DNA from: CAYLJJ01 sp964384025
Lineage (GTDB): Bacteria; Myxococcota_A; Bradymonadia; UBA7976; UBA1532
Reading direction: 5' to 3'
Assembly: GCA_964384025.1 (NCBI GenBank)
Contig: CAYLJJ010000044.1
Location: 1-50,208 of the forward strand
Length of the DNA stretch: 50,208 nucleotides
The translations under genes were made by a program, and so were the position numbers. Positions 40,548 through 49,369 of this stretch are shown piece by piece (position 1 is the stretch's first letter; each line of letters opens with the position of its first letter). The notes under the pieces were generated by a model. It did not search any database. It saw only the letters and a list, made by a program, of their open reading frames with translations, and was not told where the DNA came from.

Positions 40548-40736
40548 ATGTCTATTGCCTACAACGGTGTCAAAGTCTTCACCGCTACCAAAGCCAACGA
40601 ACGTGGCCGTCTAGGTGATGATCTCAGTAACTGGCTTCGCGGCCAGGAGGGGATCACCATCGTAGACACTGTTGTTCGTCAATCCAGTGACAGCCAGTTT
40701 CACTGCCTCTCCATCATTGTCTTTTACCGACGCTGA
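40548..40736 (+). CDS. Small conserved-looking protein downstream of rpsU
   Basis: 62 residues with alternating strand/helix texture: YNGVKVFTATKANERGRLGD, LSNWLRGQEGITIVDTVVRQ, SSDSQFHCLSIIVFYRR. The pattern, an amphipathic helix then two strands with the phrase VVRQSSDSQFHCLSI, resembles small dodecin-like or single-sheet proteins, and I recall similar short proteins in other deltaproteobacteria, but no function is known to me. It is 3 nt after rpsU with GAGG inside the rpsU end as ribosome site, so it is co-translated with a ribosomal protein. It converges with a lipoprotein gene 7 nt away. Confidence 0.75.
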   Translation: MSIAYNGVKVFTATKANERGRLGDDLSNWLRGQEGITIVDTVVRQSSDSQFHCLSIIVFYRR

Positions 40737-40743
40737 ACTCCCT

Positions 40744-41373
40744 TCAGAGCCTACAGGCTGAACTCAAGCCCTGCGTTTTGGGAGTTCCTCGCCAACGTAG
40801 ATCGATCCAGCAAGGATCCGCCTGACAATCGCGGCGGAACTCAAGGCGAGCCCTGAACTCTCCCTCGAATTGATGGCAGGCGTTTAAGCTTAAGCGGAGC
40901 GCATAAGGGTCTTTGCAGAGATCTTTGAGAGGTCGACAACGCTCCCCCGATAGATAACAGCCTGGCTCTGAATCACAGCGCTCCAGAGAGAACTCCTTAC
41001 AGGGGCTGGGGTTTGGCTCCAGATAGAGCTCACAGAGGTCATGCTCGCTGCGCAGGCGCAGGCGTCGTGAGCCTCGTAGGCGAATCTCAAACCCCTCCTC
41101 CAGAGGGCAGATCATCCCATTAAGCTTCCAGCGTGAACCTTCAACTTGGATCCAACGCAGCTCATCTCCATCTTGCTCCAAGCTGGCGCTCCACAGACTA
41201 TCCTCAAGGGCGCCTCCACCACCATAGCACTCCATCCCCAAAAGCTCGCTCTGGATAAGGTAGTCCCCCTCCAAGAGAGGATAGCCCTCAGGGGGGGGAG
41301 CGCGCTCGCTTTGCTCTCTTCCGTTACAGGCCAACAGGAGCAGTGCAGAGCAGCAGAGGAGAATCTTAAACAC
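40744..41373 (-). CDS. Cys-rich lipoprotein
   Basis: 209 residues with lipobox LLLAC after a short signal peptide (ILLCCSALLLLAC). The mature part is strand-rich with many Cys (LGMECYGGGG, LNGMICPLEEG, DLCELYLEPNPSPC, CDSEPGCYLSGERCRPLKDL), so it is probably disulphide-bonded in the periplasm or at the surface. Not a recognised family. The start is GTG without a clear Shine-Dalgarno, 3 nt after the stop of the large lipoprotein gene upstream, so translation probably depends on re-initiation. The two proteins are likely made together. Confidence 0.75.
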   Translation of the reverse strand: MFKILLCCSALLLLACNGREQSERAPPPEGYPLLEGDYLIQSELLGMECYGGGGALEDSLWSASLEQDGDELRWIQVEGSRWKLNGMICPLEEGFEIRLRGSRRLRLRSEHDLCELYLEPNPSPCKEFSLERCDSEPGCYLSGERCRPLKDLCKDPYALRLSLNACHQFEGEFRARLEFRRDCQADPCWIDLRWRGTPKTQGLSSACRL

Positions 41374-41376
41374 TCG

Positions 41377-44300
41377 TTATAGAGGGGTGATGACCAGAGT
41401 GTAGTCTCCCACCGCACCCTGGTAGCCGCTCACAAAGAGATAGATGGGCCTGTTCTCTGAGAGCAGCGCTTGGAAGCCGCTTTGGCGGTCCACCTCCTGG
41501 CCCTGAGCATTGGGACCATCATCATTGCAGGCCAACTCCAGCTCCACTTCATTGCAATGGGAGCGCAGAGAGAGAACGGTGTCAAAGCTCTGTTCCGTAT
41601 GAAAGTAGTATTCGCCAGCGGCGGGGGGAATGAAGGTATAGACATGAGCCCGCAGCCCCTCTACAGAAGCCCCGCAGCGGGGTGGCCTTTCCAACTCCAC
41701 TCCTGTCTCAGTGTTCCCAGAGACCCGCCAGGTCTGATCCACCCGCGGGATGCTCAGGAGGGGCCAGTCTACGGGACAGGCGGTCTCCGCCTCTTGGCAA
41801 CTGGGGGGCTCGCCCAGGCAGAAGTTCTCTCCTTCACAGCGTTGAAAAGCAAGACGATCAATGCGGCAATCTGCCCCTTCGGAGAGGGTGGGAGTTTCTC
41901 GGATCGGGATGATCTCTGGGGGGCTCTCCAGGCCCTCTCTGTCTAGAACCCTGGCTCGCACATGAAGAGCCTCCACTCCATACTCATCGTTGTTCCAAAA
42001 CTCAAAACTGTCCTCGTTCCAACTCGGTGCAGCCTCTATAGAGTGTAGAATTTCACCGTCCAGAAAGGGGATGGCCTGCCCCTCAGCATCCAGGATTTCA
42101 TAACGCAGCTCTGACACATCATGGTTTAGATCCTCCCCCCTCAAATAGACCCCCAGTCGAGTCTCATGGAGATAGGCCTCGGCGCGATTGATAGAGGGAG
42201 GGCTGGGCGGAGCCCAGTGTAACTCAAACATTCCCTGCCAATCCGAGTAACCATCCACAAAGAGATATAGATCTTCTTCGGCCTCCAAATCTAAGGTGAG
42301 AGCGCTGAGAACTCCTCTGCCAGAGTCATCATCACAGCCCAGCTCCGCCTCTCGATCTCCAGCCCCACAGTGGCTCCGCGCATAGAGCACGGTGTCGGGG
42401 ATACCACCACAGCTCAGGAGAGCACAGCGGCTCCCAAAGGAACCGAAGACACAGACGCTGCCCGCTTCACAGTCAGCCTCCTCAGCGCAGCTCAGCCTCG
42501 CTGATGAAGGGCCCGGTAGACAGGCTGAGCCTTCAGGGCAACCATCCCCGTTGGGACAGAAGCGGATCTCCGATTCGGTCCTGAAGATATAACGCCCCTC
42601 CAGGGGGGCGGTGAAGGAGAAGATGGCTGCTCCGCTGCCACCTCCGCAGCTCCCCCGCGTCTGGGGTTCAAGACCCAGGGTGCTCCCCTCTACGCTGCCT
42701 GAGGCCTCAGCCTCCAGCTCCTGTACGAGGGGTTCCAAGCTGGGCAAACAGCCCCGCTCATCTTCACAGCGCCCGCTGACACACATGGAGTCCTGGCAGG
42801 CCGCGTAGAGGCGATCATAGTCACAGATCTCTCCCAACCCCGCTTCCAGAGCCTCCTCAAGCTGGAGCCTCTGGTTGATCTCATTAGAGCGGGCCCAATG
42901 GCTGTCTAGGAGGCGTAGCCTCAAGCTTTGAGTCCCCTCAGGGGGAGTTAAGTAGGCCATGGCCCAAAAGAAGCCCTCTTCAGGGTGGATCTCACTGAAG
43001 TGAACATTCCTCCAGATATAGCCGCTCTCGTCGAAGATCGGCATTCCCTCATCATCCAAGGGGCTCCACTCTAGAGCCATAGGATCATCATCGATCCCCA
43101 GAAGGCGGATCTTCGAGATCTCCTCAGCTCCATGGAAGCTGGCCTCCTGGAGGAGCGGAGCGGTGTTCTCTAGACAGCGGTACTGAGCTTCTTCACTCTC
43201 TCGGAGGCAAAACCCGCCCCGACAGCCGTCGAAGCCATAGTCGCAGAGGGTTCCTGGCTCCAGCCTTGAGCTGGGGGCCTGTAATACCAGAGTCCGTGTC
43301 CGAGTGCTGTGGTTGCTGGCGTCTCGGAAGCTCAACCGTATCCGCTCTGTTCCCAGATAGTCTCCGACCACCCGCCCCCTCAACTCGAACTGGAAGAGGC
43401 CTCCGCCCAGGGGCTCAAACTGGAGGATGTCATGGGTGAGGGACAACACCTCCTCACTGAAGCTGCCGTCTGCTTTCTGGAGCCCCAGATGAATCTCCTC
43501 CACATCCCCATCTGTATCTTTGATGCGTCCACGGATTCCCAGAGCATCTTCCTCAAGATAGGCCTCGGCCTCTAAGATCTGAGGGTGGGTCCCTGGCTGG
43601 ACAGCGAAGCGGTAGCGCCCACTCCAACCTTGGCCATCTACAAAGAGGAAGGCGGTCTCCTCCGCCTCCAAAGGCAGCTCCAGGAGGATCTCATCTTCAA
43701 AGTAGCCCCCATCTTCAGAGATCGCAGAACAGCTCAACTCGGCGGCTGGGTCTGAGACAGAACAGTGGCTGCGAGCAAAGAGGAGAGGGGCTCCACCCGG
43801 CTCCATAGCTCGCAGAGAGAAGCTGTAGTATCGGCTCTCCCCTGCACGGAAGATATGAATGTCCTGACCGCTGCCCCCCCCACAGCTCCCTGCTCCGTAG
43901 ATGGGGTGCCCAGTGAGGTCTCCTTCATAGCTGTCATAAGAACCATCCAGGTTATTAATCGCCCAGCCCGGAAGGCAGTTGCTGGGAGGATCATCACAGC
44001 CCTCCTCAGTGCAGAAGCCCTCTGGGCACACATCGATGGCTCGCAGAGGGTCACAGAGTTCTCCTGCTACCTGAGCCTCGCTGAGGACCAAGGGCCTCAG
44101 GGCGCTTTGATGCCCCATCTCATCCAAGGCTCGTACCCACCCCCCCGCTATGCGTCCAAGCTCTTCTATCAGGAGAGAGTGCCGCGCTTGAAAATTTCCT
44201 CCCTCCTGCTCCAAGCGTCGGGGATTAAAGGAGAAGGGACCATCTCCCAGAGCCTCTCCCGCCTCATCTTCGAGGTTCAGGAGCAGCGCCACCACATCTT

Positions 44301-44865
44301 CTTCTTGATCCTGTCCCTCTATGAGGACCCCCAAGCTGCCTTGATCCAGGTTGATATAGAGGCGAGCGAGGCTGATGGAGGGCTCTCCATCGCCGGGCGC
44401 CATATCGGGATCAGGGGTGCTGTCCCGACGCTGCTCAGCATCGGGATCAGGGGGAGCTGCGTCCAGGGGCTGCTCAGCATCGGGATCAGGGGGAGCTGCG
44501 TCCAGGGGCTGCTCAGCATCGGGGTTAGGGGGAGCAGCATCCAGGGGCTGCTCAGCATCGGGATCAGGGGAAACAACGTCCAGGGGCATCTCAGCATCGG
44601 GATCAGGAGGAGTGGTGTCCAGGGAGGGCTCCAGATCTCTAGGGATCTCGGCGTCTCTGGGCAGGGGGCGCTGATCTTCTAAAGGCAAGCTGTCTCTTGG
44701 GAGTTGAGCGTCAGGAAGCGTCGCCCTGTCTGCGCTTCCCCCATCCAGAGGGGGGCCAGCGCTGTCTGGGATCAGCCCTCCTTGATCTGTATCACTCTTT
44801 CCCTCATCGCTGTCACAAGCCCAGGCTGAGAAGAGCAGGATGAGACTCAAAAAGCTCCACCGCAT
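41377..44865 (-). CDS. Very large lipoprotein with repeat linker and PPC-like domains
   Basis: 1162 residues. The signal peptide ends in SAWACDSD with a weak lipobox (Trp at -2). An acidic linker (about 20-150) is built of 13-residue DPDAEQPLDAAPP-type repeats. Then follow three rounds of a small Cys-rich module (LCDPLRAIDVCPEGFC, TLCDYGFDGCRGGFC, EICDYDRLYAACQDSMC) and beta-sandwich domains resembling bacterial pre-peptidase C-terminal (PPC) domains: CGGGSG ... YYSFSLRA ... FLFVDGQGWSGRYRF, repeated as YIFRTES ... LYLFVDGYSDWQGMFEL and YYFHTEQS ... PIYLFVSGYQGAVGDYTL. Likely cell-surface. GGAGGG before ATG 44865 favours this start over ATG 44877. Confidence 0.85.
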   Translation of the reverse strand: MRWSFLSLILLFSAWACDSDEGKSDTDQGGLIPDSAGPPLDGGSADRATLPDAQLPRDSLPLEDQRPLPRDAEIPRDLEPSLDTTPPDPDAEMPLDVVSPDPDAEQPLDAAPPNPDAEQPLDAAPPDPDAEQPLDAAPPDPDAEQRRDSTPDPDMAPGDGEPSISLARLYINLDQGSLGVLIEGQDQEEDVVALLLNLEDEAGEALGDGPFSFNPRRLEQEGGNFQARHSLLIEELGRIAGGWVRALDEMGHQSALRPLVLSEAQVAGELCDPLRAIDVCPEGFCTEEGCDDPPSNCLPGWAINNLDGSYDSYEGDLTGHPIYGAGSCGGGSGQDIHIFRAGESRYYSFSLRAMEPGGAPLLFARSHCSVSDPAAELSCSAISEDGGYFEDEILLELPLEAEETAFLFVDGQGWSGRYRFAVQPGTHPQILEAEAYLEEDALGIRGRIKDTDGDVEEIHLGLQKADGSFSEEVLSLTHDILQFEPLGGGLFQFELRGRVVGDYLGTERIRLSFRDASNHSTRTRTLVLQAPSSRLEPGTLCDYGFDGCRGGFCLRESEEAQYRCLENTAPLLQEASFHGAEEISKIRLLGIDDDPMALEWSPLDDEGMPIFDESGYIWRNVHFSEIHPEEGFFWAMAYLTPPEGTQSLRLRLLDSHWARSNEINQRLQLEEALEAGLGEICDYDRLYAACQDSMCVSGRCEDERGCLPSLEPLVQELEAEASGSVEGSTLGLEPQTRGSCGGGSGAAIFSFTAPLEGRYIFRTESEIRFCPNGDGCPEGSACLPGPSSARLSCAEEADCEAGSVCVFGSFGSRCALLSCGGIPDTVLYARSHCGAGDREAELGCDDDSGRGVLSALTLDLEAEEDLYLFVDGYSDWQGMFELHWAPPSPPSINRAEAYLHETRLGVYLRGEDLNHDVSELRYEILDAEGQAIPFLDGEILHSIEAAPSWNEDSFEFWNNDEYGVEALHVRARVLDREGLESPPEIIPIRETPTLSEGADCRIDRLAFQRCEGENFCLGEPPSCQEAETACPVDWPLLSIPRVDQTWRVSGNTETGVELERPPRCGASVEGLRAHVYTFIPPAAGEYYFHTEQSFDTVLSLRSHCNEVELELACNDDGPNAQGQEVDRQSGFQALLSENRPIYLFVSGYQGAVGDYTLVITPL
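44431..44625 (-). repeat. 39-bp in-frame tandem repeat, about five copies
   Basis: Units begin at 44431, 44470, 44509, 44548 and 44587; the first copies are almost identical, the last more diverged. Each encodes a 13-residue Pro/Asp/Ala segment of the lipoprotein linker, so copy-number change keeps the frame. Confidence 0.9.
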
Positions 44866-45614
44866 CGGTCCCTCCATTTGAAAGGATGTAGAGCCTTTTC
44901 TACGCAGGAGGTTGGCTCTGAAGCAAGGCCCTGAGTCAAAGAACCTGGAGAGGTACTGTCGAGCACTCGTTGGAGTCGAGATCGATTACCGTGCCTGTCA
45001 TGCATCAAAATGCGGGTTATTCTACTTTTTAGGAAATGGATGGTCGGTCGGCGCCCAACAGGAGACGAGATCAATGCAGTTCATGACTTTTTAGTTCACA
45101 TATGAGGCATTTTAAAGGTCAGTCTCGTCTGCAATCTATTATCAAATGAGCTTGAAGGAAATCGCCAACAAAAACGGATTATTCGAGCGCAAAACAAAGC
45201 GTATTATGCTGTTTATAGCGACAAAAAAGTGTTTTCACTATAGTTGGTGCGTTTTTAGTCCGGATAGGACAAACAGAGTTCGAAATGTGCTGATATTACT
45301 CAGATAATCGACTATGCATGCGCAGTGCATCTCATATATACCTTTTTGGGGTTCGAACTGAATACGTCTGATCGGGCAGTCATCCTGGAAACGACAGAAA
45401 TTCTCATTATTTTGGCCTTTCTCAACGATATTGATCGTATCAGCATTGGAGTTTATAAATGAACCTATGTTCTACCCGAGTAGGCAACTTTCGCTCCCTA
45501 TGTTTCCCTGCGGTGGTGACCAATGATAGAGGATAGCTGAGTTCCAGATCCTTCTCCGGTGAGTGATCTGTGATTCAACGGAAAAGATCCAAAAACGCAT
45601 ATTGAGCCTTGCCC
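44866..45614. other. A+T-richer intergenic block
   Basis: About 750 bp, visibly richer in A+T than its surroundings from about 45100 to 45470. No gene was recognised in six frames. A 53-codon frame from ATG 45147 (MSLKEIANKNGLFERKTKRI...) and an ATG-less frame ending TGA near 45460 (VILETTEILIILAFLNDIDR) are open but match nothing I know. They could be remnants of acquired DNA. Confidence 0.45.
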
Positions 45615-46661
45615 TCAGCTCTTGAGTCGGCGGACCTCCCTCATCACCGAGCGGTAGTAGCGCCCCTGCCTGCGATCCGCCTTTCTCCGTGTCGCTTCAT
45701 CTTGGCGAGCGACCGCGTTCGCCAGCTCCCGGCTGAGCTTCTGTTGGCTTCGCAGGCGCGCCTCGGAGAGGCTCCCTTGAGCCACCGCAACCAAGACCGC
45801 GCAGCCCGGCTCATCTTGATGTGTGCAGTCTCGGAAGCGACAGCCCTGAGCCAGAGCGTGGATATCCGCGAAGACCTCAGCGTCTCCTCCCTCCCAAAGC
45901 GCCAACTCTCGCATTCCAGGTGTATCCAGCAGCAGGCCCCCAGTTGGGAGAGGGATGAGGGCGCGATGGGTCGTAGTGTGTCGTCCCTTACCATCCCCTG
46001 CACGGACAGCACGGACAGCCATGCGCTCCTCCCCCAAGAGGGCGTTGATGAGGCTGGATTTGCCCACCCCCGAGGAGCCCACCAGGGCGACGGTTTGCCC
46101 CCGTCCTAGATAGGACTGCAGCGCCCCGAGGCTCTCGGCCTGAAGCGCTGAGCTGAGATGGATGGGCACCATCAAGCGATCCAACTGCTCGAGGACCTCA
46201 GAGGGATCCTCCAACAAGTCCAGCTTATTGAGCACCACGACACGGCGTGCTCCAGAAGCCTCCAGAGCCACGAGGTAGCGCTCGATCCTGCGGGGGTTGA
46301 AGTCGCGGTCCAGGCTTGTCACCACGAAGACTGTGTTGATGTTGGCCGCCACGATCTGGCGACGACTGCGCCGCCCAGGGGCGTTGCGGCTGAACACTGA
46401 GATCCTGGGTAGGACATGCTCCACCAGGGCCAGATCCTCAAGGACCCGAGCCGCCACCCAGTCCCCCACAGCAGGCAGCTCGTCCTCGGTGGCGTTGAAG
46501 AGAAGGCGGCCCGCGACATGAGCCTCCCCCTGGGCGGCGCCCAGGAGCTGGAGTTGCTCTCCATGCACGCTCAAGACACGGGCGGGTTTAAGTTCAGGAT
46601 CAAGTTGAGAGAGGGCAGACTCAAAGTGGGCGCTCCAGCCCAATGAGAGAAGATCACACAA
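45615..46661 (-). CDS. rsgA: Ribosome small-subunit biogenesis GTPase RsgA
   Basis: A circularly permuted GTPase that checks 30S maturation. An OB-fold comes first (PAVGDWVAARVL). Then the G motifs appear in permuted order: G4 LNKLD, G1 GSSGVGKSS, G2 HTTTHR, G3 DTPGMRE. A C-terminal zinc knuckle follows (CRFRDCTHQDEPGC). The order and zinc motif are diagnostic. The frame opens at GTG 46691, which has no Shine-Dalgarno; GGAG lies 6 nt before TTG 46661, which also aligns better with the usual short N-terminus, so I use that. It stands alone between two gene-free stretches. Confidence 0.93.
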   Translation of the reverse strand: MCDLLSLGWSAHFESALSQLDPELKPARVLSVHGEQLQLLGAAQGEAHVAGRLLFNATEDELPAVGDWVAARVLEDLALVEHVLPRISVFSRNAPGRRSRRQIVAANINTVFVVTSLDRDFNPRRIERYLVALEASGARRVVVLNKLDLLEDPSEVLEQLDRLMVPIHLSSALQAESLGALQSYLGRGQTVALVGSSGVGKSSLINALLGEERMAVRAVRAGDGKGRHTTTHRALIPLPTGGLLLDTPGMRELALWEGGDAEVFADIHALAQGCRFRDCTHQDEPGCAVLVAVAQGSLSEARLRSQQKLSRELANAVARQDEATRRKADRRQGRYYRSVMREVRRLKS

Positions 46662-46691
46662 TTTCAGCTCCAGTGTGGCCCTTGAGGCCAC

Positions 46692-47358
46692 AGAACGCGA
46701 GATGGATCGGGGCTTATCTCTGAAGGATCGTCGCGAGCTGGAGCGGTCTGCGCTTCAGCCTCTACGAGGATCCTGACGCTGGGAGGTTTGGAGCTGGAGC
46801 GCAGTCATTAAATCCCCGTGAGTTTAGATGATGTTTATCAATATGGATCCTCAACCAAGAGGAGAGCAAGCCCTATTTGACCGAAACTCTAACCATGCTC
46901 AAAAGCGCCCAAAGCCTCGGCGGGATCTCCAAGTGGGAGTTGGTGTCTCCCGATTTTTGAGCTTTTTGTTTCTGGGAAGAGAGTGAGCGATCTGATAATT
47001 CGGATCGTGGTGGGACCTCAGCGCTCTGAGTCGTTAGGCTCTTATCGGCACGATACCGGAAGAGATGGTTCGTTGGACGGCATCCCGCAGATTGGTCCAA
47101 GTTTCTTTTTCTTTAAGGTCTCTTATTTCGGGACCCCAAAATAAAAGAGTGAGAATACCTGTCGGGGAGATGGCATGGGGTAGTGAAGACCTTCATCCAA
47201 CAATTCCAACAAATACATATACATATTTTTGGGGGGTCGATTAAAATTCCTTGTGTCTATGTTCTGGTCTTGGTGAGCTTCTGCGATGGAATGATGTTTC
47301 ATCTGGACGCTCCTCTTTAAAGGTGTACATTTCGTTGGCCACACTCCTGGAGCTGCTC
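46692..47358. other. Intergenic stretch upstream of FHA gene
   Basis: No intact gene recognised. One frame (about 46838-46959, ending LTMLKSAQSLGGISKWELVS before a TGA) has plausible codon use but no identifiable family. From about 47100 to 47260 the DNA is A+T-rich, with an imperfect stem formed by CTCTTATTT (around 47120) and AAAATAAAAGAG (around 47138). Probably holds the FHA promoter. Confidence 0.4.
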
Positions 47359-48102
47359 GTGCCTTCTCAAATGGATCCTCAAACAACCTTCCTTCAATCT
47401 TTTCTGCCCCCTGGGATCCCAGGGGGCCACGCCCTGCTCTTTGATTGGGATGGAGCCTTTGAGTTTCAACCGAAGCCTCTCCAACTCCAAGAGATGATGC
47501 GAGCCTTCTCCGAGCTTCTCCAGGGTCTGGTTCAGAGAGTAGAACCTCCCTGGAGCATTCTGGAGGTCAGCGAGCTGAGCCTCGCGGCCCTCTCGCGGGC
47601 CTCAGATGAGGCTCGAGGCGCCTTACCCAAGGCGCTCCGCGTCCAACTCCAAGCACAGATCGAGATCATCGAGGCGCAACCACCCGCTTGCTTGCTTAGG
47701 GGCTGCGATGCCTACAAACGCCTGAGATCGATCCATGATATGATCTCCAACCTTCCGCCCCCAACGCCTGCACCCCTAGCCTCCCTTCAGCTCCTCAACC
47801 ACCCAGGCCCGGAGATCCTCATCCCAGAGGGGGTGCATCACCTGGGACGCGCCCCCCAAAACTCCATCCAACTCCGCCACCCGACCATCTCACGGCGGCA
47901 CTGTTGCTTTAGGGCCTCCTGGCCTTCAGAGGACTCCTCAGCCAGTTTGAAGATCTGGGATCTGGGCAGCAGCTGCGGGATCTACATCAACGGGCGCCTC
48001 CTGCGGGGGGGGCAGGCGCTGGTGGTGAATGACCTGCTGCGCCTAGGGAGCCTTATGCTCAAGTTGGGGGAGTTGGCCGTCCGGGCGCCTGAGATCGCCT
48101 GA
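47359..48102 (+). CDS. FHA-domain protein
   Basis: About 247 residues. The C-terminal FHA domain (about 150-235), a phosphothreonine-binding module, shows all hallmarks: LGRAPQNSIQLRHPTISRRH (Gly-Arg, Ser and His of the phosphopeptide site) and DLGSSCGIYINGRLLRGG. The N-terminal ~140 residues are helical (LLFDWDGAFEFQPKPLQLQE, AFSELLQGLVQRVEPP) and not recognised. The frame is open from 47251; I choose GTG 47359 because GGAG lies 6 nt upstream, with ATG 47371 as the alternative. It converges on the wreck of a sigma-54 activator gene. It may read phosphorylation by kinases such as the two in this window (inference). Confidence 0.85.
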   Translation: MPSQMDPQTTFLQSFLPPGIPGGHALLFDWDGAFEFQPKPLQLQEMMRAFSELLQGLVQRVEPPWSILEVSELSLAALSRASDEARGALPKALRVQLQAQIEIIEAQPPACLLRGCDAYKRLRSIHDMISNLPPPTPAPLASLQLLNHPGPEILIPEGVHHLGRAPQNSIQLRHPTISRRHCCFRASWPSEDSSASLKIWDLGSSCGIYINGRLLRGGQALVVNDLLRLGSLMLKLGELAVRAPEIA

Positions 48103-48124
48103 GGTCTGCGCGTCTGCTTGAGGG

Positions 48125-48406
48125 TTCAAAACTGCATACTGGGATGTTCTCTGGCCAGTTTCACTCCTTCAGCAGTCGAAGGGCATCGGGGCTGCTCTCC
48201 AGCGGGGGATATGCCATCTTGAGCCTCTACCGGTTGTCCAGCTTGAGGAGATGTTCAGCCAAGAGGGCGATATCATCGCGCCTCTCCACCAAGAGCAGCA
48301 GGCAAAACTGTATCACGCTGAGGCGAAAATAGAGGTCCTCTGAACCACCCCGCGATGCTCATCTGCCGTAGATTATGGCCACGATCACAGATATCGAGCC
48401 GACATC
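48125..48406 (-). pseudogene. Relic of a sigma-54-dependent activator (NtrC-type AAA+)
   Basis: Hidden in the gap after the FHA gene. On the minus strand one frame reads ASRGGSEDLYFRLSVIQ, then LLLLVERRDDIALLAEHLLK before a TAG; this is the region usually written FREDLYyRLNVi.i.LPPLRERReDIplLaehFL. Further on, in another frame, come SPDALRLLKE, a TGA, then NWPENI, matching the family SPeAl.lL..y.WPGNvREL. Both pieces are in the right order and spacing for the sensor-2 part of the AAA+ domain. In-frame stops and no Walker A show it is dead. The 5' end touches the stop of the yciO-like gene. The match rests on motif recognition. Confidence 0.7.
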
Positions 48407-49016
48407 ACTCAAACCTAGACACATCACCCAAGCCAACGCGGATCACCTCGATCTCTTCGCTGCTGAGATCGATGATGCTAGAGAACTCACCGGGCACATC
48501 TCCACAGTCTAAGACCGCCGCCAGGGCATGTCCAAAGACCCCCTCCAGAGACCAGGGATCGTTAAGGGTAAGGCCGCTCTCTGGATCGATGGCTGAGGTG
48601 ACGATAAGGGGCTTATCTAGGGCCTCGATCAGGGCTTGAATCATCCCCAGTTTAGGGACCCGTGCGCCGATGCGTTTGCGCTTGTCTCCAATAAAGCGAG
48701 GCAACTTGCGGTTAGCCTCCAAGATAAAGGTGTAAGGCCCAGGGAGATAGCGACGCAGAAGGCGGAAGGCGGTGTCATCAACGAGGGCATACTCGCTGAC
48801 ATGCTTGAGATCTCGAAAGACCAGCGAGAGCCGCTTGTCCTGCTTAAGGCGCCTTAGCGCCAAGAGCTGGTTTACAGCGGTGCGGTTGTCTGGCAGACAG
48901 GCGAGGGCATAGGTGGTGTCTGTAGGCAGCCCGATGATCTCCCCATCCTTCAATAAGCCAGCTACCCTCTCAATACGATAGGCTGAGGGATATCTTCCAT
49001 TGAGCTGGAGAATCAC
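48405..49016 (-). CDS. YciO-family (Sua5/YrdC-fold) protein
   Basis: 203 residues with the YrdC fold: GEIIGLPTDTTYALACLPDN, RRLKQDKRLSLVFRDL, HVSEYALVDDTAFRLLRRYL, PGPYTFILEANRKLPRFIGD, RIGARVPKLGMIQALIEAL. The SEYA-VDD phrase and length fit YciO better than TsaC/Sua5, and the TSAN signature of threonylcarbamoyl-AMP synthases reads TSAI. Role in RNA binding or as a weak threonylcarbamoyl-AMP synthase is uncertain. It starts with GTG overlapping the stop of the yhbY-like gene (GTGA), so the two are coupled, which supports an RNA/ribosome-related function. Confidence 0.85.
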   Translation of the reverse strand: MILQLNGRYPSAYRIERVAGLLKDGEIIGLPTDTTYALACLPDNRTAVNQLLALRRLKQDKRLSLVFRDLKHVSEYALVDDTAFRLLRRYLPGPYTFILEANRKLPRFIGDKRKRIGARVPKLGMIQALIEALDKPLIVTSAIDPESGLTLNDPWSLEGVFGHALAAVLDCGDVPGEFSSIIDLSSEEIEVIRVGLGDVSRFE

Positions 49017-49369
49017 GCCGCGCCCTCCGGTCGAGGTGCCTCCTCTATGGTGCCGGGCAGCTCAATCTCTGGATCTTCAAAGCGGCGACGATAGAGCAAC
49101 GCGGTGCGACCGATGATCTGGATCAGATGGCTGCCTGTCTGCTCAGCGAGCTGCCTGGGAGCACTCTTTCGATCCATCGGCGCCTCAGCGCTCGTGCTGA
49201 TCTTGATCAGCTCATGCTGCATCAAGGCTTGAACACTGGCCTCAATGAGGCCCTCGCTGAGACCATTTCTGCCGATCTGAACGACCGGTTTTAAGTGATG
49301 TCCCTGTCCTCGCAGAGCCCGCTTTTGGGGACCGCTGAGGCTGATGGGGTTTTTCGAGGTGATCGGCAT
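49013..49369 (-). CDS. CRS1-YhbY-domain ribosome-assembly RNA-binding protein
   Basis: 118 residues. LSGPQKRALRGQGHHLKPVV, QIGRNGLSEGLIEASVQALM, QHELIKISTS and QIIGRTALLYRR are the successive elements of the YhbY fold, including the GxxG-type RNA-binding loop (GRNG). YhbY associates with pre-50S particles. A Pro/Glu-rich 20-residue tail extends past the fold. AAGGAGAG before the ATG is strong. The stop overlaps the GTG of the yciO-like gene. The M23 peptidase gene lies 88 nt upstream on the same strand. Confidence 0.92.
   Translation of the reverse strand: MPITSKNPISLSGPQKRALRGQGHHLKPVVQIGRNGLSEGLIEASVQALMQHELIKISTSAEAPMDRKSAPRQLAEQTGSHLIQIIGRTALLYRRRFEDPEIELPGTIEEAPRPEGAA

Noticed and set aside
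43765..44682. 305-codon plus frame opposite the large lipoprotein
   Set aside because: It is the antisense of the gene and its 39-bp repeats; long only because repeats keep frames open.
40744..44865. Tandem repeats taken as a CRISPR array
   Set aside because: The 39-bp units are contiguous with no unique spacers and are in frame with a coding linker.
45340..45365. Possible tRNA T-arm (GGGGTTCGAACTG)
   Set aside because: No acceptor, D or anticodon arm can be drawn around it.
46873..47100. 75-codon minus-strand frame
   Set aside because: No ribosome site or family resemblance; composition does not look coding.
47110..47150. A/T-rich stem as intrinsic terminator
   Set aside because: Stem is imperfect and no gene ends before it in either direction.
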